Source: Leucaena leucocephala
Taxonomy: Eukaryota > Streptophyta > Magnoliopsida > Fabales > Fabaceae
DNA length: 64,000 nucleotides
NCBI GenBank assembly: GCA_037074615.1
Contig: CM073547.1
Coordinates: 124,001-188,000 of the forward strand
Direction of reading: 5' to 3'
Shown here: one piece after another, positions 11,661 to 23,507 of the stretch
Position numbering within the stretch: the first letter of the stretch is position 1
How the letters are laid out: the number at the start of each line of letters is the position of its first letter
Position numbers and translations under genes: made by a program
Notes under the pieces: generated by a model
The model's input: only the letters and a program-made list of their open reading frames with translations
Databases searched by the model: none
Told to the model about the DNA's origin: nothing

Positions 11661-13753
11661 GATATCATAAAGAACCAAGACAGTTTTGTGTTCATTTTTC
11701 ACTTAGATTGCATGGCCACAAATTAATAATCAAGGACATAAGGTTCTAAATTGTAATCCGGAATGGTTTCTAAATTAGCCCATCGGTTGTTCTATCAGGT
11801 TCTTTACTTCCACAGTGTGAAGCCGCCATATTTCTAAAATTTCACAACATAATATGCAAACATTGTATTAAAACATATACTTTTGCATGCATCTCCCTCT
11901 CAATAATGATTCTCAAAGGACTCAAGGACAAATTCTTACATAAAAGCCAAACATGCATAAGCCAGCATCTGTCCCCCAACATATCAGCAATACAATCTAA
12001 TAATGAAGATTATAAAGATAAGTTTACCTCCAATTTACTTCTTATAGTCTCTCTGACTATAGTGAACTCCATATCCTCCTTTGGACTGCAAATAAGACAC
12101 AAACAATTTAAATGACAGAAATTGGGGAGCTAGATATAGATGCAAATAGCAGAAATTGTGGGTATCGGCAAAACAGGTCTAAAATTTGATAAGCTCTAAG
12201 CACAAATAGAACCTGGAAAGTAAATCTAGTGCGATTTGACGATCTAGTGCTGTTGTTGCACCTCTTGCGCGGGTTCCAGCCAACGCTTGACTAGTTATGT
12301 GAAGCCATTTTCTGTGAAATAGTTGCTCTGGCTATTCATGAAGTTCATATAAATAAAAAATGAAACACAGGAAAAACAATATATCATTGCTGACTCAATT
12401 CAGCACACAGATCTTAAAAATTATTTTCTGAAGAATGCCAAGGCATAGCATGAAACGATTTATGCAATAAATTGCATAAGCCATAGTAGTTCATAGTTAG
12501 ATGGAGTAATGCTTACTGTGTTTCAATGAAGGCCGGTGCATTTGACGGCTGTAGGAAAAACTGGTAAGCATCTGCACCTTCGACCTTCAAAAGGTTTGGT
12601 TCAGATACTTGACAAATGTTAGTAAGTGTTATGAAGCAATAACTACGATTTGTAATGTTAGATTATATTCAAATACCTGTAAGGATGCTAACCACGAAAG
12701 AGGATCAATGTCAGCAGTAGGCACTACTCTGGTACTTCCGAGCCAGCACAACCTGATTTCCCATTATGTTATGATATAATACTGTAATAGCACTATAGCA
12801 GTAAAGCAAGACCTGGCGGGAAGAATCATCAAAAATAACAAGCGTGGAATGCGGATTAACCTTGGTTAGTAAGGAGTGGTTCGTCAGTATCATCTGCAAA
12901 GCTCTGTTAACAGCAAGACCCCATTCTACCTTAGCAGGAAAGTTATGACTGATTATTATGGATGTTCGAGGAGCTTGTTTGGAAACTTCACAATGAAAGA
13001 AGAAACCTGCGGCACAAAGATGTACGGTTTCAACAAAAATCCGTTTCTATATTTGAAACACTGAACATAAATGCATGGACCTTGCAAAGTGTTGCTCGGA
13101 GTGCATTGATTGCGTTTTCCCATGACCAGGAAAGAGCATCATCCCACGCAATAGTTGCAGCAATCATCGACGTTCCTTCAAGCTCATCAAACTCGACCTG
13201 TCATTTTTTGGGTATCTCTAGCTGCTGATGCTATAAATACTAACGAGAAAAACATCACAATGATATAGAATAGCTATTGGTTTGGAGAAAGAAAACAGGG
13301 CAGGTTACCTGAGGAATCATGAAGTAAAAAGAACCAAAAGGCAGCCACTCGGGTGACACTTTAGCTTTGGGATTGAAACGTATAGCTCCATAAGCTCGGA
13401 TTAATGGGCATCTCTCAGAAAGAAACCTTCATAGCAAAGTTTAAAATAACAAGATGAGCATTTAAGGGCCAATGCACGTGGATTTAACTGGTAAGAAGTA
13501 ACCTTTTGATGGAAAGCCAATCGTCGTAAGAAAAAGGATGTGGCTGCCGAAAGAAGATGGCGGAACCGACACCGGCAACGCTAACCAATTTGTGCTCGTA
13601 TGCCGTAGACATTGAACTGCGACCATTTCCAAGAGAGAGATGCGTCGCTCGACCTGAGGAAAAGCAGCGAGGAAGCAAAAATTCGGATTGGGAGTGGAAC
13701 CAATCAATAGCCTCAATCTGATCTTCGATCGCCACCTTCAATCCAAATGTCAA

Positions 13754-15510
13754 ACATATGAAACCACATTCACCATTGTGGTAGCCTTTTTCTTATAGTT
13801 ATTCCCCCGCAAAAACTAGCTTTTTTATAAAAAAAAAAATGGAATGTGGAAGCCCGAGTTTTTACTCATTACGATGCGCCGCCTTCTTAAGATGCATGAA
13901 ATTTCAGAAGGAACTGACCAACTTTCTAAATATTTCTCAACAGCATATGATTTTGCCTATATTCTGCTCAGACTTTATAATTTTTATTTTGCCCATGATT
14001 ATGTATATTTTTCAGATTTGTTTTAAAAAAATAACAATAAATCAACCCTTCAATAATCAATCAATAACTATATTAATATTTTAAAAATTTTATCATCCAA
14101 TATCTCAACTAAGGGCTATATTTGGATTAGAGAAAAGTAAAGAGACAATAGAAGGAGAGTATAATACATGTTTGGATTAAGAAAGAAGCGTGGTGAATAG
14201 AAGGGAAGAATAATAAGATAAAAAACTTGTTAAAATAATAAAGAAAATGTACTATTTTTAATAGTTTTTTCTTTTAATATTATTTTCTCACTAATTTTTA
14301 TTATATCCAGGGTAAAGGTTGGCCAAAAAAATCCAGTAACTGAGGAGAAGAGAAGGTTGGAGAGGGGAAAAAAGAATTAGCATCTAATGAGGAAGGAGCA
14401 CGAAGAGAGTGAGAAACAAGATAAGGGGACAGCAAGTGCGTGTGGAGCAGGGAAGGCCTCAAAAGAAGACCTGGAGGCGGATTACGCCGGAGGTAGAAAG
14501 AGGAGGTTGGGAAATGAGGTGGGAGACGGCGGAGTCGAGGGCGTCCATGGCCATCGCCGGCGATGCAACTGAGGGAAGAGTGCGTGAATCAATGGTGCCA
14601 ATTGGGATTGTCGGATGCTGAACTGCTCCTTGAGGTCTGCAACCATTGAGGGAAAGAGAGCATGCCTTGAATTTAGGCCTCTACACAAAACAAGAAGATC
14701 ACAAACGCTTGATGTTGCTAACAAACATAAATGAGAGATATAGGAGGATGGTAGGAGGGTAGAAGGAGGAAGCTCAATTACGTGATGAAGCATAAAACGG
14801 AGGTATTGCCTGCTTGACTTGGAGGGTGCAAAAATCATGAAGCTGCGTTTTCCTGATTTAGCTCGGGTGACCCATTTGGGGGTGGTAGCTCCAGCAGCCA
14901 TGGCCAGTTGAACTCTTCTGAAAGCAGAGCAAGGGATAAGCAATCTTTTCGGCCAATCAGGATGGGAAATGATATGGTTCCACTTTGGAAAGTAGGCCTT
15001 CCCAGCCTCTCCATAAGGTCTGGACTATCTTGTTAGTGGGGCCCTTCTTTATCAACTTCATTAAAATTTCCCCAATCGTGATGGCACTGTGGCAATGGTT
15101 CTCTCGAAATGAGAAGAAAAGACGAAAAGAAAAGAATTTGTGCACAATATGTTGAAGGTGCAATCGAAACTTTTTTCACCTATTATCAATTTGGGGTGCA
15201 GATCATCTTAACAACGAATTTCGTTCATAATATAGTACAGATTATTGAGTGTGTGTTTACATTTGGACTAAATTCACCTCAATTATAGATTGTAGAAGGC
15301 ATTACAGTGTTTTGTTTTAGCTTTTAAGAGCAAAGAGCTGAGTATGAATGGAACTGGATTTCACAATGACTACCGTCTACATGCGATATCCTTTACTTAT
15401 CATCAAATATAAAAATTCTGCCAACTTTTATTATTTATAATTTATAAATAGTATAATTTTTTAAAAAAATTATACCCAATTCAGGGCCAACTTAAGTTTG
15501 AGAATATTAC
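13754..15510. other. Region upstream of the ICS pseudogene; possible minus-strand exon
   Basis: The missing first ICS exon was searched for here and not found. An ORF of about 150 codons on the minus strand (14482-14943) contains a Met (MAAGATTPKWVTRAKSG) and a stretch with many basic residues, but no family was recognised and part of it may be intron. It may be a remnant gene or chance. The rest is AT-rich without features. Confidence 0.25.
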
Positions 15511-15513
15511 TTA

Positions 15514-16211
15514 GTGTGTGTTTGACATCTAATTTTGAGAATAGATTTTAACACAAAATCATAGTTTTATAAGAAAAGAGCCAAATAAGAGTTTTTTTAA
15601 AAAAATTAATTCTAGAACTCAAACCATAGTTTTGAGTTTAAAACCATGGTTTGAGAATAATTGCTCTCCTAATAGCTTTTCCATTTTTCCCCACTGTTAC
15701 AGTACAGTAGCTTTTCGGTGTGTGTGAGTTTATTAATAATTTAAATTTTATTTAAAAAAAACAAAAACAAATACTATTAAAATCTAAAATTTTAAATTCT
15801 TATTTTAAAATTTTAGAAAAAAGATAAATTTATCAATAAAAGTTACCATCTTCTAAAATTTTAGACGGTCATCTAGATTGGTTAACTCTAATAAAATTTT
15901 CAGTGAAAAAAAAATTAAAATTCAAGTAAATATTATAAATTTTTACCTTATCCAAATATATATGTATATGTATTATTTTGTAATCACTTAAATAAAAAAA
16001 TTTAAAATTAAATTTATTCTTTATGTAATTATTATATTAGTTTATGTCCTTTTTAGTAAATTGTCTATCGAAAAGTGATTCTAATACTAATCATCCAAAC
16101 ATCTTCAATTTTTAAAAAATCTATTCTCCAGAATCTATTCTTTCCAAAATCTATTCTCCAGAATCTATTCTTCCCAAAATCTATTCTCCAAAAGCTAATC
16201 CAAACACACCC
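15514..16211. mobile_element. Tourist-like MITE, copy 1 (698 bp)
   Basis: The element begins GTGTGTGTTTG and ends CCAAACACACCC, which are inverted copies of each other. It is flanked by TTA on both sides (15511-15513 and 16212-16214), the target duplication expected of PIF/Harbinger-type MITEs. Its right part holds several tandem copies of a 12-17 base unit around AATCTATTCTCC. The same ends and the same repeated unit occur in the element at 43097-43737. No coding capacity is seen. Confidence 0.75.
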
Positions 16212-16399
16212 TTAATATATAATATATTTAATTAATTTAATTTAATTAAAAAAGTTAATTAATTTAATTAAAATATCATATTATTTTTAAAATATCTTAA
16301 TAATTTTTTTAATTATATATTTTTTTATTTATTTAATTATTGTTAAAAAATATATACATTATCATGAATATGTATGTTTTGTAAGGTGATGGAAACTAT

Positions 16400-17486
16400 A
16401 GTAAGTCATATATAGTTATGTATGTAGTAGAAGGCATGCAAGACCAGGGGGCATCGTCGCAGGGAGAACAGGCCTCTTGCGCCAGTGATCTGAAGAGCAG
16501 TGCCATACACTTGTCTAGATTTCCAATCAGCTGGTAACACCTTCTTTGCCCACATCCATTTCCCATCGTACCATGATGTCACCTCCATCCTCATCTGTAA
16601 TTCCCCTCCTGGAACCCTACTCGTGTCCTACACTGCTCCATGGTTTCTGATCATGAAGCTCCAGTTCGATGATCCTACCTCTGCAACGTCTACGCCTACT
16701 ATCTCAGTTTGACCTCCTTCATACAAAAATTTAATTGCCAAGTAATATGGTTTCTTGCTTGATTCTTCCACCCTCACCGCCAAATTCCTGTTTTTATACT
16801 CACACGCAACTCTGCTCCCACAAAGCCATACCAAGCTACGTTAGCCTCATTCTTGATTCATGAATATAACAATTCTTCATTCGAGTTTACCTCTTATATT
16901 CCACATCCAAGACTCCAAGCTTCAAAACTTGTTCACCGCTACGCTACCCCTTCTTAGCCATGGCAACGAAGGCACTTCTGCTTAGCAAAAAAATCAGTTT
17001 CATTGTGGGTATTGAGATCGCTCAAAACGACTCTGCTACCTGATTTGCTAAACAGACTCGAGCTCTTGCATCTTATTTGCACAAATTATCCATAATTCGA
17101 TAGCACTTTCCATGATTATAATAGGAGCCATCACTATCAGTAATAAGTTATATTGGAAATCCACAACTTTAGATGTAATCTTTACTCACCTCAAAGCACG
17201 CACCACAACCGGCTCCACTTTTGTACAAGGAAGGAACACCGGCTGCAAGGTGTCCACCACTTAATTCCAACGCCAAGGAGCCATACCCCCATGCCCAGCT
17301 GCATCATTTTCACAAAACCGAGTTATTTCCCGTGTCTTTTTAATTTAAAGATGATAAAAGCAAATCGTTGTTACAGGAGAGAGCCGCGTCATCAGAGAAA
17401 TAGGCAGCCTTAGTTTGGTGGACGCAGCGTTCGCAAGCAGTGGCAAATGAAACAAGAAGGAAGATACAACAGAGGAAGAAAGCCAT
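16400..17486 (-). pseudogene. Expansin-like B (EXLB) pseudogene
   Basis: EXLB proteins are secreted, with a double-psi barrel domain (DPBB) and a C-terminal pollen-allergen-like domain; their wall activity is unproven. Exon 1 (17375-17486) is intact and encodes a signal peptide, MAFFLCCIFLLVSFATA, then CERCVHQTKAAYFS. Exon 2 (17190-17298) has the DPBB start YGSLALELSGGHLAAGVPSL and GAGCGACFE, but a one-base deletion near 17290 and a conserved Cys changed to Trp. Exon 3 (about 16891-17076) begins with a damaged acceptor (CAA for CAG), shifts frame in a T run near 16995 and has a TAG before a recognisable GVLDVEYKR. Exon 4 (up to 16811) carries CEYKNRNLAVRVEESS, GSSNWSFMIRNHGAV and KWMWAKKVLPADWK, then a frameshift near 16475 before QEACSPCDD. 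Several independent lesions make it non-functional. Confidence 0.9.
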
Positions 17487-17520
17487 GTTTTTGTGATGAG
17501 GAAAACAGAGAGGTGGATGT

Positions 17521-17554
<34 letters not shown>
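17521..17554. repeat. (TA)n microsatellite at the copia insertion site
   Basis: About 16 TA repeats lie directly beside the left LTR. A shorter (AT)n run continues beyond the other LTR at 25459-25480. The copia element therefore inserted into a TA microsatellite in the EXLB upstream region. Confidence 0.9.
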
Positions 17555-17558
<4 letters not shown>

Positions 17559-17904
17559 GGTTTTCGGGCGTACCTGAAATCCTTTTGTAGACTCACTTGA
17601 TACCCACACGTAACCGGAGCACCCTGTATGGACTCTGGTTCGTTTTCACAACAAATGCACCGGAGGAAAAATGCAGAAACAGAGCGACAGAAAACAGAGA
17701 AGTATATGTTCTGTCATGCACCATTTTCTGTCCGTGTATGTACATATATATAGCCTGTGGGAGGGGAGTTAAATAACCGTATCTAACTCCCTCATTTCAA
17801 ATTCAAACATTCCCCTTCAACTGCTCCTCACGGTTGGTTGTCAACGGCTCTCTGTTTTCCAGTCGGCTCTGATCCACCATGGGTGGATCGCCCGTTTCCT
17901 TACA
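17555..17904 (-). repeat. 3' LTR of the copia element (next to EXLB)
   Basis: It is 350 bp and bounded by ATATA at 17550-17554. It lies on the same strand as EXLB and 68 bp upstream of that gene's ATG, so it replaced the gene's natural proximal promoter. Confidence 0.95.
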
Positions 17905-17916
17905 TCTCCCACTCAC
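17905..17916 (-). other. Polypurine tract of the copia element
   Basis: On the minus strand, GTGAGTGGGAGA directly precedes the 3' LTR. It is purine-rich, as required of the plus-strand primer. Confidence 0.75.
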
Positions 17917-19015
17917 ACATGGTGGATTATATATTATGGCTCAAATCTCATTTTCTTCCTTCTTTCATACTAGGTGCTTTGCCGTGACCGCGTAGGCATG
18001 ACGTCTCCTTTCGGGCGTTGGTACTAGAAATCCTCTTTACAGAGACCAGCACAAAGCAACCCTTTAGTGCAGCTTGATCAAATAAATTATAGTGCCTTGA
18101 ATGTCCTAGATTTGCCCGTATACACTTTTCTCATGGCTAATCTAATCCCTCTTGAGTCAGTTTATAACTCAGATAGCCTTCCACTTATGCATAGTATCCA
18201 CACTTATGAAATTAACAAAATAATATCACAAGGGACCGGTCACAGACACTAGCATGGATATGTATATTCTGGCAATCTTTCTTTTGCCCATATATCATTT
18301 TGATATGAATCAACCGCTTTCCTAGCATAATACCTTTGGTTCATATATAATTTTAACCATAGGACATATACCAAAGTAGCAATCGCTGAAACATACCTCC
18401 ATAATATTGTCAAAGTCAAAGGACATTAATGAAAGGATTATACCTTTCTGAAACTCACACAACAATGAAGCAGGGATTGATTCATTTACTTTCCATTTGC
18501 GGTTCTTTAGCACATGTGGCATGAATCACATGTTACGGTGTTCCTCTTATCCTTAAAGAGTGTACATCGTTTTGATTCTATCAATCACACCTTTCAAACT
18601 TAAGTCTAGACACTCACAGTATCTAAACCCAAACTCTTCAATTATATTCACATAATATGACGTCAATTTTGAAGAATTTGTTATCTGGCAACAGGTTTTA
18701 TGGATGTTGGTATCCATTGTTCGATCCATACCCTTACTTATGGATCTCATCTCGACTCACTGCACTTTTAAGCCAAGGCGACACTTATTGTGTTTCTTCT
18801 CTACCATATCAGCACTCTTGCTGTTTTATTGGTGAACACATGTCTCATCTTTGAATGCTTCTATAGCATCAAAGGCGGTTGCTCATGTGAGAGAGCTACC
18901 TCTTTCAACCTGTACGACATACTAGACATTGTATACTTTTATCCAGATATATAAGTAATAATAAATGACATGATATCATTAATAAAAATAAAAGTATTAC
19001 ATACAGTCTGCAACT
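17917..19015 (-). other. 3' untranslated part of the copia element
   Basis: About 1.1 kb between the RNase H stop and the polypurine tract has no ORF above about 65 codons and no recognised domain. This is long for a copia 3' region. It could be decayed extra coding sequence, but no env-like membrane protein was seen. Confidence 0.5.
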
Positions 19016-22000
19016 TTATATTTTTAACATGCCAATGGCTTTTACATGTTTCTCGAATGTTTCTTTGCCTATTGGCTTGGTCAGGGGATCTGCAACCATA
19101 CACTTGGTTAAAATGTATTGTACAGTTACAATTTTCTGTGCTATATAATCCCTCATAAAGTTATATTTTATATCAATGTGTTTGGTCTTACTGTGATACT
19201 TAGGGTCTTTAGTGTAGGCTATAGCTGCAGTATTGTCACAGTGTATCAACACCGGATTGGTACTCTCATTCCCAAATCCTAGGTACTCGATAAATCTCTT
19301 CAGCCAAACAGCCTCTTGCGCTGCTGCAGTGCATGCCATAAACTCAGCTTCCATAGAGTGTAAAGCAATGTACGTTTGCTTCTTACTACTCCAACATATG
19401 GCGCCGTTGTTAAGCAAGAAGGTGTATCCTGAAGTCGATCTTCGTTCTTCTTCATCACCGCCTACATCAGCATCGGAATATCCGATTAGGCGTAGATCGC
19501 TTCCTTGATAACACAATGCATAGTCAGCTGTGCCCTTTAAGTATCTTAAGATCCTTTTCACTGCTTTCCAGTGTTTCTCACCAGGGTTGGACTAGAATCT
19601 GCTAACTAGCCCCACGGCATAACAAATATCTGGTCTTGTACACATCATTACATACATCAGGCTACCAACGGCACTGGCATATGGAACTCTTTCCATTTGC
19701 CTTTTCTCTGATTCAATTTTGGGACACATGTTAGAACTCAAGGCCACTCCAGTAGCCACAGGGATATCCATGGGTTTGCATTCACTTATATGGAATCGCT
19801 CAAGTATCTTATTGATATAATTCTCTTGTGAAAGAGTGAGGATTCTCTTGGAACGATTCCTTCGAATCTTGACTCCAAGTATGTATTCTGCTTCACCCAT
19901 GTCTTTCATCTCGAAATTTGATGAAAGCCATTCTTTAATAGCTATCACAGAGTCAAAACTATTTCCAGCTAATAGTATATCATCTACGTATAAGGATAAT
20001 ATCACAAAGTTACCCTTAAACCGCTTAACGTAGACACAGTGGTCTTCCTCTATCATCTGGAAGTTATATGAGGTAATCGCCTTATGAAACCTCAAGTACC
20101 ACTGTCTGGATGACTGTTTTAATCCATAAATAGATCTTTTGAGTTTACACTTCTTGTGTTCAAACCATTTTTCAATGAAACCTATTAGTTGTTCCATATA
20201 GATTTCTTCATCTAGATCACCATTCAGGAATGCGGTTTTTACATCCATCTGATGTAACTCTAAGTTTAAACTGTTTACTATTGCTAGAATAAGTCTTATT
20301 GAATTGAAGCGCACAACAGGTGAAAAAGTATCCTCATAATCTATACCTTCCTGTTGTGTAGATCCCTTTGCAACCAATCGAGCTTTGAATTTGTCAATTG
20401 ATCCATCTACCTTTCTTTTGATTTTGAGAACCCACTTGTTCCCAATGGCTTTACGCCCTTTTGGCAGATCAACCAATTCCCAAACTTGGTTTTTCATCAT
20501 TGAGTCCATTTCCTCTTTCATTGCTTTCTTCCATTCCTCCTTTGCAGGACTTGCTAAGGCCTCATGAACAGTGCGGGATTCATCATCCCCTTCTGGAGTA
20601 ACTAAGAGTGCTTCTCCTTCTATTTGGAAGCGTCTCTTTGGAACACTTTCCCTGTTACTCTTTCTGGTAGGAGCAATTTGCTTATCTTTTCTCATTTGTT
20701 TTGGTCCTTGTGTTGACCGTTCTTGGCTCCCACTCAGATTGACATGCCTAGATGATTCTGGGTTATCAATTTGTTCTGCAATGTCCTGTTCCTGAGTCTC
20801 ATAAAGAGATACAGTGCGGTCAACATCTCCCCTACTGGGAAACTCCGTCTCAATAAATACAGCATCTCTTGATTCTGTTTCAGTCACTGTTCCATCTTCA
20901 ATTTCACTTATGAATACATATCCTTTTGAGGGTTCAGAGTATCTTATAAAAATACATTTCTTCCCTCTAGGACCCAGTTTCCCATGTCTATAAGAATTAT
21001 CATGGATGTATGCCGCCGAGCCCCAAGGTTTAAGGACGGTTAGATCTGGCTGACGTTTAGTCTATAACTCGTAGGGTATGGAAGCGACTGATTTTGAGGG
21101 CACACGGTTAAGTATGAAGGTTGCCATCAATAAAGCATCACCCCAATGTGAAATTGGAAGGTTTGCCTGGGCCATCATAGACCTAACCATGTCTAGAAGA
21201 GTTCTATTTCTTCTTTCAGCAACTCCATTTTGTTGAGGTGTGCCAGGGATAGTTAGTTGCCTAATAATCCCTTTTTCTTCACAGAGCTGTTTGAATTGAT
21301 CTGAAAGGTATTCACGACCTCGATCAGTGTGTAATGCCTTGATTCTATTGTCCATTTGATTCTCTACTTCATTCATGTATCGTCTAAAGCACTCTAGTGC
21401 CTCGGACTTATGTGAAATCAAATAGACATGACCATATCGTGAAAAATCATCAATAAAGGTAATGAAATACCAAGCTCCGTGTCTTGCCCTTACACTCATT
21501 GGACCACAAATGTCAGAATGGATTAATTGCAATGGGTTTTCAGCTCGTATTCCCTTACCGAATGGTTTCCTGGTAGCCTTACCGGCTAGACAGCTTTCGC
21601 ATAATGACATATCCATGTTAGAGATCACCCCCAACAAGTCTTCTTTAGTCAGTTTAATCATTCTATTTTGATTAATATGTCCTAGTCTAGCATGCCAAAT
21701 ATTCATATCAGGATTATTTGAAGTAATAGCAAAGCAATCATGAACATTAAAATCATTAGCAAGATCCAAAATAAAGAAGCTTTGAAACCGAAAAGCTGAA
21801 CCATAAAATATTGAGTTGCTACAAATGTCTGCAACTTTATCATGAAAGTTTACATTAAACCCAAAGTCTAGTAAGCAAATTACAGAAATTAAATTCCATC
21901 GGATGTCAGGAGCATGAAGCACATCATGCAGTATCAAGATTTTTCCACTATGCAAAACAAGTTTGCAAGTGCCAATGCCTCGAACCTCGATCATTGCATT

Positions 22001-23047
22001 ATTGCCAACGAAAAGCCACTTGCTTTGATATGGCAACCGACGGTATTCCACGAAAGATCCTCGATCTCGACTTACGTGGTCTGTGGAGCCTGAGTCAATA
22101 ATCTAAGAAAAAGAAATAGGTTCTGTCAGAAAAACAGTGCTAGAAACAAATGAGACATGTGAATTCACATAATTCACTGTTACCTTTTCGCTCTCGGCCT
22201 GTTTAAAACAGTCACGTGCGAAGTGTCCCATTTTCTGACAGGCAAAGCATTTGACCTTCTTTAGGTCTAGCTTTTTCTTGCTTCCTTTCTTTCCCTTCTT
22301 CTTGTACTGTTGCTTGCCCTTCTTGGGTGGAGGACCGCCTTTCTTCCCATTTTTCTGAGATTTCTTGCCCTTTTTTGATTCAGGCTTTGATTGGGAAGGA
22401 CCAACACCTTCGGTCAAATAGGCTTGTCCAGTGGCTTTATAAGCCTCCAGACGTTCATCCTCTAGCTCCAAATGCTTAGCTACATCACTGAAAGTATTGA
22501 TATTTTCATTATGGGTCAGATTAACTTTCATGTGCTCCCAACTGGCAGGGAGCGATCTGATGACAGCTTGCACTTGCTGTTCGTCAGATAGATTATGTCC
22601 GGCTTCCTTCAGTTCACGGATCATTGTGGACATCTCTCGTAGATGTTGCCTCATAGGATTATTTGATTTTAGCTTATAGGTATCGAATTTAATCGTCAAC
22701 CTTCTAAGCTTAGTTGTGGACACTCCTCCAAACTTATCCTTTAAGGCAATCCACATTGCCTGTGCCGTTCTGTGTGTCTCAAACTCACACATTAAGTCAT
22801 CAGCCATTGCACTCAATAGAGTGATTCTTGCAATGCTATTCTTCTTTTTCCAGGATTGGTAAGCTTCCTGGTCTCTCCTGTGCTGGGCCGTATTGCCAGC
22901 CTCAGGTTCTACCATGGCCATTGTTAATGGCTCAATAGCATCCTGTTCTTCCAGAATATATTGGACCTTTCGGTGCCAAATATCCCAGTTGTCCCCGTTG
23001 AGTTTTTCCCCTTTGTTCAATTCAGCAATAATGTTTTTTGATGCCAT
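19016..23047 (-). pseudogene. Copia gag-pol polyprotein with three in-frame TAG codons
   Basis: One frame of 1344 codons starts at the ATG at 23047 (MASKNIIAELNKGEKL). Gag (about 23047-22110) ends in a basic Lys-rich stretch and a CCHC knuckle, CFACQKMGHFARDC. The protease signature is IIDSGSTDHVSR. Integrase has the HHCC part (WHARLGH to CESC), DICGP, HTDRGREY and NGVAERRNRT (DDE). Reverse transcriptase has KARLVAKG, DVKTAFLNGDL and the catalytic YVDDILLAG. RNase H has YSDADVGGD, SSKKQTYIALHSMEAEF and ADPLTKPI. TAG stops at 22103-22105 (before IIDSGS), 21062-21064 (after PYEL, where Trp is usual) and 19592-19594 (after VSRF, where Gln is usual) break it. Otherwise it is unshifted throughout. 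Confidence 0.95.
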
Positions 23048-23507
23048 TGTTCAATATTGGTTCTGTGACAAATGTTTCCCACATTAATTTATTCAACCAT
23101 AGAACATTTAAGTGAATTTACATATATATATATATAGCACATGTAAAGTATACAATGTCATGTACTTTTATTAATTTTTAATCAAAAAATAATAATATCA
23201 CTAGACCCATGATCAGGAGAATACATTTGTACCTCCCATCATACAAGTACTAGCAACGCCATCATTCTCTATCAAAATTAATATAAGTACTTGTCTCATC
23301 AAATATTGCTTTTCAGAATACTCATCATCTAAAAAGGCTCCCACTTATAAAAAGTTATACATGAATCATAACATAGATAAAGAAATGAAATGAAACATGT
23401 TTCTCTTGCATACAAGGCATGTAATAATGATAAGTCTTTACAAAGAAAGAGTAATAAAACATGTCTTTAACAAAGTAAAGTAATGGAAATCAAAGCACAA
23501 GCATACA

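Larger units (their letters stand above)
4465..13753 (-). pseudogene. Isochorismate synthase (ICS) pseudogene, 5'-truncated and frameshifted
   Basis: ICS converts chorismate to isochorismate in plastids, for salicylic acid and phylloquinone synthesis. Exons found by translation and GT-AG sites: 13503-13753, 13309-13426, 13081-13197, 12861-13006, 12677-12752, 12517-12584, 12213-12331, 12028-12085, 6201-6311, 6016-6100, 5580-5677, 4674-4766 and 4465-4509. Family signatures seen include VSVAGVGSAIFF, LVRAYG-like LIRAYG, IAATIAWDD, VVLAR, DPLSWLASLQ, ALAGTRARG, EFTIVRE, KLPRIQHLFAQLAGRL, LHPSPAVCG, FDRGMYAGPVGWFGG and IYAGTGIVEGS. The last seven exons keep phase exactly. Lesions: the N-terminal exon with its transit peptide is missing upstream of 13753; exon 12861-13006 is off by one base near 12950; exon 12677-12752 has one extra base inside VVLAR-STRVV; exon 12517-12584 has two extra bases (CA) before its donor. 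Stops follow quickly. A chromovirus fills the intron 6312-12027. Homology is certain; loss of function is very likely. Confidence 0.92.

Noticed and set aside
12711..12899. A continuous minus-strand ORF joining two ICS exons
   Set aside because: The middle part is a 108 bp GT-AG intron that happens to be open. ICS homology is only on either side.
14482..14943. Minus-strand ORF of about 150 codons as the missing ICS first exon
   Set aside because: Its residues do not resemble the ICS N-terminal region and it is not joined in phase to the exon at 13503-13753.
17340..17609. A longer EXLB N-terminus starting upstream at 17609
   Set aside because: The extra residues come from the copia LTR and the TA microsatellite. 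The signal peptide begins at the ATG at 17486.
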